Shown here: in pieces, positions 24,594 to 32,998 of the stretch
How the letters are laid out: each line of letters begins with the position of its first letter
How positions within the stretch are numbered: the stretch's first letter is position 1
NCBI RefSeq assembly: GCF_009769735.1
Contig: NZ_WSRO01000002.1
Span: 8,853,001 to 8,917,000 of the forward strand
From: Streptomyces sp. BA2
GTDB lineage: Bacteria; Actinomycetota; Actinomycetes; Streptomycetales; Streptomycetaceae
Length of the DNA: 64,000 nt
Direction: 5' to 3'
Made by a program: the position numbers and the translations under genes
The notes under the pieces: generated by a model
Told to the model about the DNA's origin: nothing
Databases searched by the model: none
The model's input: the letters and a program-made list of their open reading frames with translations, nothing else

Positions 24594-25001
24594 ATGGCCA
24601 AGTACCTGCTGCTCAAGCACTACCGCGGCGCCCCGAGTGCGGTCAACGACGTGCCGATGGAGCGCTGGACGCCCGAGGAGATCTCGGCCCACGTGCGGTA
24701 CATGAACGACTTCGCGGCCCGGCTCGAGGAGACCGGCGAGTTCGTCGACAGCCAGGCGCTCGCCCCCGAGGGGACGTTCGTCCGGTACGACGGAGAAGGC
24801 CGCCCGCCGGTCACCGACGGCCCCTTCGCCGAGACCAAGGACCTCATCGCAGGCTGGATGGTGATCGACGTCGACGACTACGACCGCGCCCTCGAACTCG
24901 CCGGGGAACTGTCGGCCGCCCCCGGGGCAGGCGGCAAGCCGATCCACGAGTGGCTCGAGATCCGCCCGTTCCTGGGCGCGAAGCACACCGTCACGGAGTG
25001 A
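24594..25001 (+). CDS. YCII-related (DGPF-type) protein
   Basis: 135 residues. Seen: MAKYLLLKHYRG start, the defining DGPFAETKDLIAGWMVIDVDDYDRALELA stretch near 83-112, and a conserved IHEWLEIRPF. This is the DGPF/YCII dimeric alpha-beta barrel family of unknown biochemical role. Its stop overlaps the GTG start of the next gene (GTGA), an ECF42-type sigma factor; DGPF genes and ECF42 sigma factors are known to occur together, and the sigma factor usually activates the DGPF genes. Confidence 0.88.
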   Translation: MAKYLLLKHYRGAPSAVNDVPMERWTPEEISAHVRYMNDFAARLEETGEFVDSQALAPEGTFVRYDGEGRPPVTDGPFAETKDLIAGWMVIDVDDYDRALELAGELSAAPGAGGKPIHEWLEIRPFLGAKHTVTE

Positions 25002-26173
25002 CGCCGGAGATGGATGAAGCCCGGCTTCGGAGTCTCACACCGAGCGTGCTCGGAATCCTCGTCCGCCGCGGAGCCGACTTCGCGGCGGCCGAGGACGCCG
25101 TACAGGACGCCCTGGTCGAGGCGGTCCGCGTCTGGCCGGACGACGTGCCCCGGGACCCGAAGGGCTGGCTGGTCACGGTGGCCTGGCGCAAGTTCCTCGA
25201 CATGACCCGGGCGGACACCGCACGCCGCCGGCGTGAGGAACTCGTCGACGAGGAGCCCGCGCCCGGACCCGCCCGCGCCGTGGACGACACACTCCAGCTC
25301 TACTTCCTGTGCGCCCACCCCACGCTGACGCCGTCCTCCGCGGTCGCGCTCACACTGCGCGCCGTCGGCGGGCTCACCACCCGACAGATCGCACAGGCCT
25401 ACCTGGTCCCCGAGGCGACCATGGCGCAACGCATCAGCCGGGCCAAGCGAACCGTCTCCGACGTGCGGTTCGACAGGCCCGGCGACGTCGCCACCGTGCT
25501 GCGCGTCCTCTATTTGGTCTTCAACGAGGGCTACTCCGGCGATGTCGACCTCGCCGCCGAGGCCATCCGGCTCACCCGGCAGCTCGCGGCCGCGATCGAC
25601 CACCCCGAGGTGGCAGGCCTGCTCGCCCTCATGCTGATCCACCACGCCCGGCGCGCCGCACGGACCGCGCCCGACGGCAGCCTGGTGCCGCTCGCCGAGC
25701 AGGACCGGAGCCGGTGGGACACCGAGACGATCGCCGAGGGCATCGGGATCCTGCACGCGGCCCTCGCCCGTGACCGCCTCGGCGAGTTCCAGTCCCAGGC
25801 CGCCGTCGCGGCACTCCACGCCGACGCGCCCACCGCCGATGAGACCGACTGGGTGCAGATCGTCGAGTGGTACGACGAGCTCGTACGCCTGACCGACAGC
25901 CCGGTCGTCCGGCTCAACCGCGCGGTGGCCGTCGGCGAGGCCGACGGACCGCGCGCCGGTCTGGCGGAGCTCGCGGCCCTGGACGACGCACTGCCCCGCC
26001 ACACCGCCGTGGCGGCGTACCTCCACGAGCGCGACGGCGATCTGGCGACGGCGGCACGGCTGTACGCCGATGCGGCCCGAAAGGCGCCCAACCTCCCCGA
26101 ACGCGACCACCTGACGCGCCAGGCAGCCCGGCTCAACGCGGCCGCGGAGCTCAGGGCCCCCCGCGCTCCCTGA
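24998..26173 (+). CDS. ECF42-type sigma factor with C-terminal TPR-like extension
   Basis: About 391 residues. Sigma region 2 spans the N-terminus (SVLGILVRRGADFAAAEDAVQDALVEAV, then DPKGWLVTVAWRKFLDMTR), region 4 lies around TLRAVGGLTTRQIAQAYLVPEATMAQRISRAKR, and a long helical extension of about 200 residues (from VLYLVFNEGYSGD) has TPR-like character up to HTAVAAYLHERDGDLATAARLY. This layout is that of the ECF42 group, in which the extension is needed for activity and there is no anti-sigma factor. The GTG at 24998 overlaps the YCII stop; an ATG at 25010 is the alternative. The 3' end overlaps the converging ligase gene by 23 bp. Confidence 0.88.
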   Translation: MTPEMDEARLRSLTPSVLGILVRRGADFAAAEDAVQDALVEAVRVWPDDVPRDPKGWLVTVAWRKFLDMTRADTARRRREELVDEEPAPGPARAVDDTLQLYFLCAHPTLTPSSAVALTLRAVGGLTTRQIAQAYLVPEATMAQRISRAKRTVSDVRFDRPGDVATVLRVLYLVFNEGYSGDVDLAAEAIRLTRQLAAAIDHPEVAGLLALMLIHHARRAARTAPDGSLVPLAEQDRSRWDTETIAEGIGILHAALARDRLGEFQSQAAVAALHADAPTADETDWVQIVEWYDELVRLTDSPVVRLNRAVAVGEADGPRAGLAELAALDDALPRHTAVAAYLHERDGDLATAARLYADAARKAPNLPERDHLTRQAARLNAAAELRAPRAP

Positions 26174-27161
26174 CGACATCGGCCGGACTCTTGTCGTCCC
26201 GCAGCCCCTGAAAGCGGGGGTGGCGCAGCATGCCGTCCCGTGTCCACTCCGTGAAGGCGACCTGCGCCACGAGACACGGCTGAGCCCAGTGCGCGGTCCG
26301 CTCCGGGACCGCGTCCGCGAACGGCGATCTCGGCACCTGGAGTTCGTCGAGTCGGCGTCGCAGGGACAGCAGGGTGCGCCCGTCGAACCCGGTGCCGACC
26401 TTGCCCGCGTAACGCAGCCGCCCGCCCTCGTAGTAGCCGATGAGCAGCGCGCCGATGCCCGTCCGGCTGCCCGTGGGCTCGGTGAACCCGCCCACCACGA
26501 ATTCCTGGCCCCGGGAACACTTCAGCTTGAGCCAGTCGCCCGAGCGGCGCGCCTGGTAGATGCTCTCGGCCCGTTTGGCGATGAGGCCCTCCCACCCGCG
26601 CCGGCACGCGTCGGCGAGGAGTTCGGGCCCGCCTTCGTTGCGATGGGTGTTGAACCGCAAAGGCGCGGTGAACGCGAGGGAGCGCCTCAGCAGGGACTTG
26701 CGGGTGCGCAGCGGCAGCCGCCGTACGTCCATGCCGTCCAGGCGCAGCAGATCGAAGACGTAGTACGTCACCGCGACCTTGGTCGCCGCGACGTCGGCGG
26801 GCCTGGTGAGCCCCATGCGCTGCTGCAGCAGCGCGAAGTCGGTCCTGCCGTGCGAGTAGGCGACGATCTCTCCGTCGACCGTGAAGTCCCCACAGTCCTG
26901 TCCTGCGAGCGCGTCGACGATCTCCGGATACGTGGCGTCGAGCCGTCGCCCCGACCGGGACCGGAGCGTCAGCGTGCCGTTCTCGCGCACCGCCAGTGCC
27001 CGGACGCCGTCCAGTTTCCGCTCGAAGATCCAGCCCTCCGGGAAGTGACGCAGGTTGGTGAGCGTCGCCAGCATCGGGGAGGCCGCGAGGTCGACGCCCG
27101 GTGCCGCCTCGCGGGTGCGGCCGGCCAGGCCGGGCGGCAGTGTGTCGAGGAGGCCGGTCAT
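26151..27161 (-). CDS. ligD-like (LIG): ATP-dependent DNA ligase (LigD ligase domain as a separate protein)
   Basis: 336 residues. Nucleotidyltransferase motif I ERKLDGVRAL with the adenylated Lys at 49, motif III-like FTVDGEIVAY, motif IV EGLIAKR, motif V WLKLKC, followed by the OB-fold domain ending in FTEWTRDGMLRHPRFQGLRDDKSP, the typical LigD ligase C-terminus. It seals breaks in bacterial non-homologous end joining. It overlaps the phosphoesterase gene by 4 bp (ATGA), so the two are translationally coupled. The polymerase part is encoded separately at 29.0 kb. No Ku gene is in the window. Confidence 0.93.
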   Translation of the reverse strand: MTGLLDTLPPGLAGRTREAAPGVDLAASPMLATLTNLRHFPEGWIFERKLDGVRALAVRENGTLTLRSRSGRRLDATYPEIVDALAGQDCGDFTVDGEIVAYSHGRTDFALLQQRMGLTRPADVAATKVAVTYYVFDLLRLDGMDVRRLPLRTRKSLLRRSLAFTAPLRFNTHRNEGGPELLADACRRGWEGLIAKRAESIYQARRSGDWLKLKCSRGQEFVVGGFTEPTGSRTGIGALLIGYYEGGRLRYAGKVGTGFDGRTLLSLRRRLDELQVPRSPFADAVPERTAHWAQPCLVAQVAFTEWTRDGMLRHPRFQGLRDDKSPADVVRERGGP

Positions 27162-27829
27162 CCCCGCTCACCGCCGTTGGAGTGCCATGTCGGCGCGTCC
27201 GGAGCCTCCGCGACCTGGCGCAGCGTACGGCCGCTGCGTGCCGACCGCGCCCGCCGTGGATCGGGGGTGCCGCCACCCGAATGGTGCCCTGTCCGCACCA
27301 GCAGCCATGTCGGCTTCGCGGAGGACCCTCCGCTCTTCTCCTCACGGCTGTGGAAGCGGGTGAGCGCGTACTCCCCGCGCAGTTTCTCGCCACGCAGACG
27401 GAACGTGGCGTGGCCGTTCTCCAGGGCCTGCCCGAACGGCACCGGCCGGTTCCGCTTGTCGTGGCTGGTCGGGCGGTACGTGCCGCGGTCCCAGACGATG
27501 ACGGTCCCGCCGCCGTACTCGTCCCGGGGGATCACCCCCTCGAAGTCCCGGTACTCCAGGGGGTGGTCCTCGGTGGGGATGGCGAGCCGCTTGTCGTGCG
27601 GGTCGGTGGAGGGCCCCTTGGGGACGGACCAGGACTTCAGTACGCCGTCGACCTCGAGGCGGAAGTCGAAGTGCACCGTGCTCGCGTCGTGGATCTGGAC
27701 CACGAACGTGGGCTCGTCGGCCGGAGTCCGCCCGGCTCCGTCCGGCGTCCCGCGCTCGCCGCGCGGCTCGCTCGTCCTCTCGAAGTGCCGCTTCTCCCGA
27801 TAGGTCCGCAGCCCGTCCTTGTCGCTCAC
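27158..27829 (-). CDS. ligD-like (PE): LigD-type 3'-phosphoesterase
   Basis: 223 residues. The phosphoesterase core is clear: FVVQIHDASTVHFDFRLE (about 42-59), LKSWSVPKGPSTDP, KRLAIPTEDHPLEYRDFEG and IPRDEYGGGTVIVWDRG. The His/Asp/Arg of the HDASxxHxDxR segment are the metal and phosphate ligands in the family, which trims 3'-phosphates and ribonucleotides at DNA ends. It precedes the ligase gene on the same strand with an ATGA overlap. The C-terminal about 40 residues are Arg/Ser-rich and probably disordered. Confidence 0.92.
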   Translation of the reverse strand: MSDKDGLRTYREKRHFERTSEPRGERGTPDGAGRTPADEPTFVVQIHDASTVHFDFRLEVDGVLKSWSVPKGPSTDPHDKRLAIPTEDHPLEYRDFEGVIPRDEYGGGTVIVWDRGTYRPTSHDKRNRPVPFGQALENGHATFRLRGEKLRGEYALTRFHSREEKSGGSSAKPTWLLVRTGHHSGGGTPDPRRARSARSGRTLRQVAEAPDAPTWHSNGGERG

Positions 27830-28104
27830 CTCAGGTCCCTTCTGCCGACTGGTCCGGAGGCCGCGTACAGGCTATGCACCCCCGATCTCACCCGCACGGC
27901 GAGCGCTCCGTGGCCGGCGGGCGAGCGACCGGCGCCGGCACCCCGCGCGGACCGGGATGTGTGGGACCGCGGCCCGCGGGACACCCGGTGCACCGATGGC
28001 TCGCGTTCGCGCAGGTCGTAGACCGTGAGCGGCGTCAGGCGTTCGCGCCCCGGAGAGGTGCGGAGCAAGCTGGAGAGAGTGGACCCGAGGAAGGAAGAGC
28101 ACCG

Positions 28105-28986
28105 ATGGGTGACACCCCGCAGGACCCGACGACGAAGCACCCCCGGCCGGAGTTCGCACAGCAGGACCAGGAGCCGCCGGGCTGGACAGGACCGATGGAC
28201 CCGCCCCCCGACCACGGCGAGGAGTCCTACGTAGGGAGCGGGCTGCTGCAGAACCGGGCAGCGGTCGTGACCGGCGGCGACTCCGGTATCGGCCGGGCGG
28301 TCGCTCTCGCCTACGCACGCGAGGGCGCGGACGTCCTGTTCACCTACCTGCCCACGGAGGCGGAGGACGCCCAGGAAACGGCCCGCCTCGTCGACAAGGC
28401 GGGGCGCCGCGGTCTCGCCGTGCCGTGCGACATCCGGGAGGAGGAGCAGTGCCGCCGCCTCGTGGAGCGAGCCGTGGCGGAGTTCGGGCGCATCGATGTC
28501 CTCGTCAACAACGCGGCGTACCAGATGTCCCAGCCTGAGGGCATCGGGGACATTTCCACGGAGCAGTTCGACCGCGTCGTGCGCACGAATCTGTACGGCA
28601 TGTTCTGGCTGTGCAAGATGGCCGTGCCGCACATTCCCTCGGGCGGGTCCATCATCAACACCACGTCGGTGCAGGCCTACAAGCCGAGCCCTCACCTGCT
28701 CGACTACGCCATGACCAAGGGCGCCATCGTCACGTTCACCCAGGGCCTCGCGCAGATGCTGGTCGAGAACGGCATCCGCGTCAACGCCGTCGCTCCGGGA
28801 CCGGTGTGGACGCCGCTGATCCCGGCCACGCTGCCGGACACCAAGGAGTTCGGCAAGCAGGCCCCGATGGGCCGCCCCGCCCAGCCCGCCGAGATGGCGC
28901 CCGCGTATGTGTTCCTGGCCTCGGAGCAGGCGAGCTTCATCACCGCGGAGGTCATGAACGCCACCGGAGGCACGCCGCTCCCGTGA
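28105..28986 (+). CDS. SDR family oxidoreductase (YhdF/YdaD-like)
   Basis: 293 residues. After a 45-residue polar N-terminal extension (EFAQQDQEPPGWTGPM) it has the short-chain dehydrogenase pattern: cofactor site TGGDSGIGRAVA near 58-69, NNAAYQM near 136, Ser in INTTSVQAYKPS and the YAMTK catalytic Tyr/Lys near 205. The N-terminal extension is typical of the general-stress subgroup of SDRs. AAGGAAG precedes the ATG. It is divergent from the LigD phosphoesterase gene and 55 bp upstream of the LigD polymerase gene, so it may be cotranscribed with the latter. Substrate unknown. Confidence 0.9.
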   Translation: MGDTPQDPTTKHPRPEFAQQDQEPPGWTGPMDPPPDHGEESYVGSGLLQNRAAVVTGGDSGIGRAVALAYAREGADVLFTYLPTEAEDAQETARLVDKAGRRGLAVPCDIREEEQCRRLVERAVAEFGRIDVLVNNAAYQMSQPEGIGDISTEQFDRVVRTNLYGMFWLCKMAVPHIPSGGSIINTTSVQAYKPSPHLLDYAMTKGAIVTFTQGLAQMLVENGIRVNAVAPGPVWTPLIPATLPDTKEFGKQAPMGRPAQPAEMAPAYVFLASEQASFITAEVMNATGGTPLP

Positions 28987-29041
28987 TCCGGCCGGGGGAG
29001 TGGCGAGGCAGCGCGAGCATCGGTGCGAAGGAGGCGGCGAA

Positions 29042-29947
29042 GTGAGCTCCACCGTTGACCTACAGGTCGGACGACGCAAGATCGAGGTGAAGCGAGCCGA
29101 GAAGGAGCTGTTCCCGCAGGACGGCATCACCAAGGCCGATCTCGCCGAGCACTACCGGCGTGTGGCACCGCGCATGCTGCCCGAACTGCGCGGCAGGCCT
29201 CTGATGCTGGAGCGGATGCCGGACGGGATCGACGGAGAGCGCTTCTACCAGAAGGAGGTCTCCGACTATTTCCCCGACTGGATCAACCGCGCCACGGTGG
29301 CCAAGGAGGGCGGCGAGGTGACGCATGTGGTCTGTGACGACACGGCGACGTTGGTCTATCTGGCGGGCCAGGCATGCATCACCCCCCACCGCTGGCTGAG
29401 CCGCGCCGACCGGCCGCGCCGCCCCGACCGCCTGGTCTTCGACCTCGACCCGCCCGCCGACGACTTCGAGCCCGTACGCGGTGCGGCACACCGCCTGCAC
29501 GAGCTGCTCGACGAGCTGGACCTTCCATCGGGCCTGATGACCACGGGCTCACGCGGTCTGCACGTCGTCGTCCCGCTGAACCGGCGCGATGACGCCGACG
29601 ACGTGCTCGCGTTCGCCCGCGCCGCCGCGCAGGAGCTGGCGGCGCGGCACGAGAAGGAGCTGACGACCGAGCCCCGCAAGGACGCACGCAAGGGGCGGCT
29701 GTATCTGGATGTCGCGCGCAACGGCTACGCCCAGACCGTGGTCGCTCCGTTCGCCGTCCGCTCCAAGCCGGGCGCCCCGGTGGCCGTGCCGCTGAGCTGG
29801 GACGAACTGGACGCACCCGAGCTGACCGCCCGCCGCTGGACAGTGACCGACCTCGGCGACCGCCTCGACAAGGACCCGTGGGCGGGACTCGCCCGTCACG
29901 CGCGCGGTGTGACCGCGGCCGCCCGGCGCCTGAGAGAACGTACGTAG
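29042..29947 (+). CDS. ligD-like (POL): LigD-type DNA polymerase/primase domain protein
   Basis: 301 residues from the GTG at 29042, which has AAGGAGG 7 nt upstream. It is a stand-alone archaeo-eukaryotic primase-type polymerase of NHEJ: LVFDLDPPADDF carries two of the metal-binding aspartates, GSRGLHVVVPL the conserved His, and KGRLYLDVARNGYAQTVVAPFAVR the third acidic region. It fills gaps with a preference for ribonucleotides in characterised homologues. Together with the ligase and phosphoesterase genes it makes up a LigD split over three genes on two strands. Confidence 0.93.
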   Translation: MSSTVDLQVGRRKIEVKRAEKELFPQDGITKADLAEHYRRVAPRMLPELRGRPLMLERMPDGIDGERFYQKEVSDYFPDWINRATVAKEGGEVTHVVCDDTATLVYLAGQACITPHRWLSRADRPRRPDRLVFDLDPPADDFEPVRGAAHRLHELLDELDLPSGLMTTGSRGLHVVVPLNRRDDADDVLAFARAAAQELAARHEKELTTEPRKDARKGRLYLDVARNGYAQTVVAPFAVRSKPGAPVAVPLSWDELDAPELTARRWTVTDLGDRLDKDPWAGLARHARGVTAAARRLRERT

Positions 29948-30014
29948 GCCTGACGACCGCCCTCACGGGAGACCCGCAGAGGGCTGAGCGCCACCGCTAC
30001 TTGAGGAGAGCCCG

Positions 30015-31199
30015 ATGCGCGCACTCACCTGGCACGGCAAGCGAGACGTCCGTGTCGAGACAGTCCCCGACCCCGTCCTCAAGGACCCGACCGACGTCAT
30101 CGTGCGGGTGACGTCCACCGGCGTCTGTGGATCCGACCTGCATCTGTACGAGGTCCTGGGGCCCTATATCGACCCCGGCGACATCCTGGGGCACGAACCG
30201 ATGGGGATCGTCGAGGAAGTCGGCCCGGACGTCACCGAACTGTCGGCGGGCGACCGAGTGGTTGTGCCGTTCAACATCTCCTGCGGGCACTGCTTCATGT
30301 GCGACCGAGGTCTGCAGTCGCAGTGCGAGACCACCCAGGTCAAGGAGCGCGGCACGGGCGCAGCCCTCTTCGGATACACCAAGCTCTACGGACAGGTGCC
30401 CGGCGGGCAGGCGGAACTCCTGAGGGTGCCGTTCGGCAACACCCTGCCCATCAAGGTGCCCACGGGCCCGCCGGACGACCGGTTCGTCTTCCTCTCCGAC
30501 GTGCTCCCCACCGCCTGGCAGGCAGTGGAGTACGCCGACATCCCGCCCGGCGGCACGGTGACCGTCCTGGGACTCGGACCGATCGGCGCCATGGCAGCGC
30601 GCATCGCACTCCACCGGGGCGCGAGCCTCGTCGTGGGCGTCGACCTGGTGCCCGAGCGGCTGAGCCGCGCGTACGGCGAGGGCGTCAAGGCCCTGGACCT
30701 GCGCCGCTACGGCAAGGACCTCGGCAACGCGATCCGTGACCTGACGGACGGGCGTGGCACGGACGCCGTCATCGACGCCGTGGGGATGGAGGCACACGGC
30801 GCGCCCCTGGCCAAGGCGGCCCACTGGGGCGTGGGCCTGCTGCCGAACGCCGTGGCCGGGAAACTCATGGACCGCGCCGGAGTCGACCGTCTTGGCGCCC
30901 TGCACGCGGCGATCGACATCGTCCGGCGCGGAGGCACCATCTCCGTCTCCGGTGTCTATGGCGGCGCGCTCGACCCCATGCCGCTCCTGACCATGTTCGA
31001 CAAGCAGATCCAGGTCCGCATGGGGCAGGCCAACGTCAGGCACTGGGTGGACGACATCCTGCCGCTCCTCACCGACGAGGACCCGCTCGGAGTCGACGCC
31101 TTCGCCACCCACCACATGACCCTCGAGGACGGTCCCAAGGCGTACCAGATGTTCCAGGACAAGGAAGACGGGATGATCAAGACGCTGCTCAAGCCCTGA
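30015..31199 (+). CDS. Zinc-dependent alcohol dehydrogenase (formaldehyde dehydrogenase-like)
   Basis: 394 residues, medium-chain dehydrogenase. Catalytic-zinc ligands in GVCGSDLHLYEV (Cys near 37) and GHEPMG (His near 59); structural-zinc lobe CGHCFMCDRGLQSQC (near 94-108); cofactor motif GLGPIGAMAARIA (near 191). The long lobe and length near 390 resemble glutathione-independent formaldehyde dehydrogenase-like members, so an aldehyde or alcohol substrate is likely but unproven. A GGAG ribosome binding site precedes the ATG. It follows the LigD polymerase gene by 67 bp in the same direction. Confidence 0.9.
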   Translation: MRALTWHGKRDVRVETVPDPVLKDPTDVIVRVTSTGVCGSDLHLYEVLGPYIDPGDILGHEPMGIVEEVGPDVTELSAGDRVVVPFNISCGHCFMCDRGLQSQCETTQVKERGTGAALFGYTKLYGQVPGGQAELLRVPFGNTLPIKVPTGPPDDRFVFLSDVLPTAWQAVEYADIPPGGTVTVLGLGPIGAMAARIALHRGASLVVGVDLVPERLSRAYGEGVKALDLRRYGKDLGNAIRDLTDGRGTDAVIDAVGMEAHGAPLAKAAHWGVGLLPNAVAGKLMDRAGVDRLGALHAAIDIVRRGGTISVSGVYGGALDPMPLLTMFDKQIQVRMGQANVRHWVDDILPLLTDEDPLGVDAFATHHMTLEDGPKAYQMFQDKEDGMIKTLLKP

Positions 31200-31235
31200 G
31201 CCGGGCGCCATCCGCGACCTCGCCCCGGCGGCTTC

Positions 31236-32036
31236 TCACCGTGCCGGTTTGGAGTTCACCACGAAGCGCGCCCCGTCCGGATCGCTCAGGATCGCCTCCG
31301 TCGCGCCCGCCGCGCCTTGCAGGACACTGCCGCCGTGGGCTCGCGCGGCCCGGGCGCAGGCATCCACGTCGTCGACCGTGAAGTGGATCTGCCAGTGGGG
31401 CCGGATCTCCGGATCGGGCGCGGATTCCACCGCGCCCGAGTGGATGCGGGCCACGATGTCGCCCTGGCTGCGCAGGACGACCCTCTCGTCCTCGTAGTGG
31501 ACCTCGCAGCAGCCCGCGACCGAGGACGCCCAGCCGAGTACCTCCGCGTAGAAGATGGCCGCGTCGAAGGCGTCCCGGGTGTAGAGCTCCACGAAGACCG
31601 GTGCCGCGCTGCGCCACTCCTCCCAGCCGGCCACCAGCTCGCCCTCCCAGATGCCGAAGACCGCTCCCTCGCGGTCGGCCAGCAGAGCCGCACGCCCCGG
31701 AGGGAACGAGATGGGCCCCACGGCGGTCGTCCCCCCGCGCTCCTGGCTGCGGGCCACGGTCTCGTTCGCGTCGGACGCGGCGAAGAAGGGGGTCCAGGCG
31801 ACGGCCGTCCGCCCCATGGCCTCCACGGCGGAGACACCCGCCACCGGAACTCCGTTCACACTCGCAAATCTGTACTGATCGCCCAGCTTTCCGATGCGCC
31901 AGTCCCATCCCAGTACCGCGTGGTAGAACTCCTCCGCGGCCGCTAGATCACGCGTGGTCAAGCTGACCCAACAGGGTGCGCCGAAGACCGAGCCGCTGAC
32001 TACGTTCCGGCTTGCAGGTGCCTTATCGCTGTTCAT
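31236..32036 (-). CDS. Two-domain VOC protein
   Basis: 266 residues. Two VOC modules: FGAPCWVSLTTRDLAAAEEFYHAVLGWDW and PVFVELYTRDAFDAAIFYAEVLGW, each closed by a DREGAVFGIW or DPDGARFVV strand. It shares order, length of modules and many residues with the VOC protein at 23.2 kb but lacks that protein's Arg/Pro-rich N-terminal extension. Family members bind or transform small molecules, or give antibiotic resistance; no specific ligand can be inferred. Converges with the alcohol dehydrogenase gene 36 bp away. Confidence 0.87.
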   Translation of the reverse strand: MNSDKAPASRNVVSGSVFGAPCWVSLTTRDLAAAEEFYHAVLGWDWRIGKLGDQYRFASVNGVPVAGVSAVEAMGRTAVAWTPFFAASDANETVARSQERGGTTAVGPISFPPGRAALLADREGAVFGIWEGELVAGWEEWRSAAPVFVELYTRDAFDAAIFYAEVLGWASSVAGCCEVHYEDERVVLRSQGDIVARIHSGAVESAPDPEIRPHWQIHFTVDDVDACARAARAHGGSVLQGAAGATEAILSDPDGARFVVNSKPAR

Positions 32037-32260
32037 CTTCGTACCGTTCTGAGGTCGATGGACGCCCCACCCCCTTTGGGCTACTGGCGCCCGACCCTGT
32101 GGGCCGGAAGACGACCCGCGTCAGCGGCCCGCGCCCGTGATCCCTTCGGCTCCATCATCCCCACCGCCGGGCCTCACGTCGCGCTGTGTTGCTGGCTTCG
32201 GGCGGACGCCTCGGCGAACCCGTCCCACCGACGGGAGCGATTTCTCCCCATATGGGGTAC

Positions 32261-32515
32261 ATGAGTGCTATGAGCACTCACAGCTATACCGTTCTGGCCA
32301 TCGAGGGCGGCGGCGCGCTGATCTTCATCATCGTCGGCATCGCCGTGGTCGTCGGACTGCTCGCCATGTTCGTCAGCGGACGGCGCCGCGCGGCCCGCCG
32401 CACCGAGCCCACCACACCCGCCTACGAAGCCGACCCCGCCAGCGGCGAAGCCCAGCGCGGCACCACCTGGCAGACCCCCGACGACGACCCCGACCAGGGA
32501 CACCCTCACCCCTGA
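32261..32515 (+). CDS. Small single-pass membrane protein (DUF6479-like)
   Basis: 84 residues from the ATG at 32261 (82 from 32270, 81 if the formyl-Met is removed differently); GGGG is only 3 nt upstream of the first, so the start is uncertain. One hydrophobic helix (ALIFIIVGIAVVVGLLAMFV, about 20-39) is followed by a basic RRRAARR stop-transfer and a polar C-terminal tail. Such proteins are common and conserved in Streptomyces but uncharacterised. Its last 10 bp overlap the 3' end of the converging WhiB-like gene. Confidence 0.7.
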   Translation: MSAMSTHSYTVLAIEGGGALIFIIVGIAVVVGLLAMFVSGRRRAARRTEPTTPAYEADPASGEAQRGTTWQTPDDDPDQGHPHP

Positions 32516-32778
32516 GCGTGCCGCGACGACGACATCTGGCGCCGGGCCTCGAGGCGGCGCAGCATCGCCGTGCGCTGCGTCTCGTCGGTGCCGCCCCACA
32601 CGCCTGATTGCTGGCGGGTGTCCAGGGCCCACTGCAGGCATTCCGTGCGTACCGGGCAGCGTGCGCACACCTCCTTGGCGCGCAGGGTCTGCGTCGCACC
32701 GGCGCCCAGGGCGCTCACGGGGAAGAAGAGTTCGGGATCCTCCTCCGCGCACGCCGCGTCCTGCCTCCACCACTTCAT
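32506..32778 (-). CDS. WhiB-like Fe-S transcription factor
   Basis: 90 residues from the ATG at 32778. The four cluster cysteines are C10, C38, C41 and C47 (DAAC, VCARC, RTEC), followed by the turn GVWGGTD near 60 and a basic C-terminal helix RRLEARR. This is the Wbl family unique to Actinobacteria; members bind [4Fe-4S] and partner with sigma factors. The paralogue cannot be identified from sequence alone. GGGAG lies about 8 nt upstream of the ATG. Confidence 0.93.
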   Translation of the reverse strand: MKWWRQDAACAEEDPELFFPVSALGAGATQTLRAKEVCARCPVRTECLQWALDTRQQSGVWGGTDETQRTAMLRRLEARRQMSSSRHAQG

Positions 32779-32998
32779 TGCCCGTACTCCCGTCCTGACG
32801 ACGTGACTTCGAGATGTCCTCGGGCGGTCCGAGTGACCGGCCGGGCGGGTCGGTAAACGGGGTCGGCAGTGCTCGCTGGGGCCGAAGGGGCGGTTTCGGC
32901 CTCCTCGACCGACCTTGACGGTGCGGCCCAACGGAGGGTTCTCTCGCTGGAGATGAGGTGCGGGAACGTCCTTCACCAGGAGGGGAGACACCACCGTC

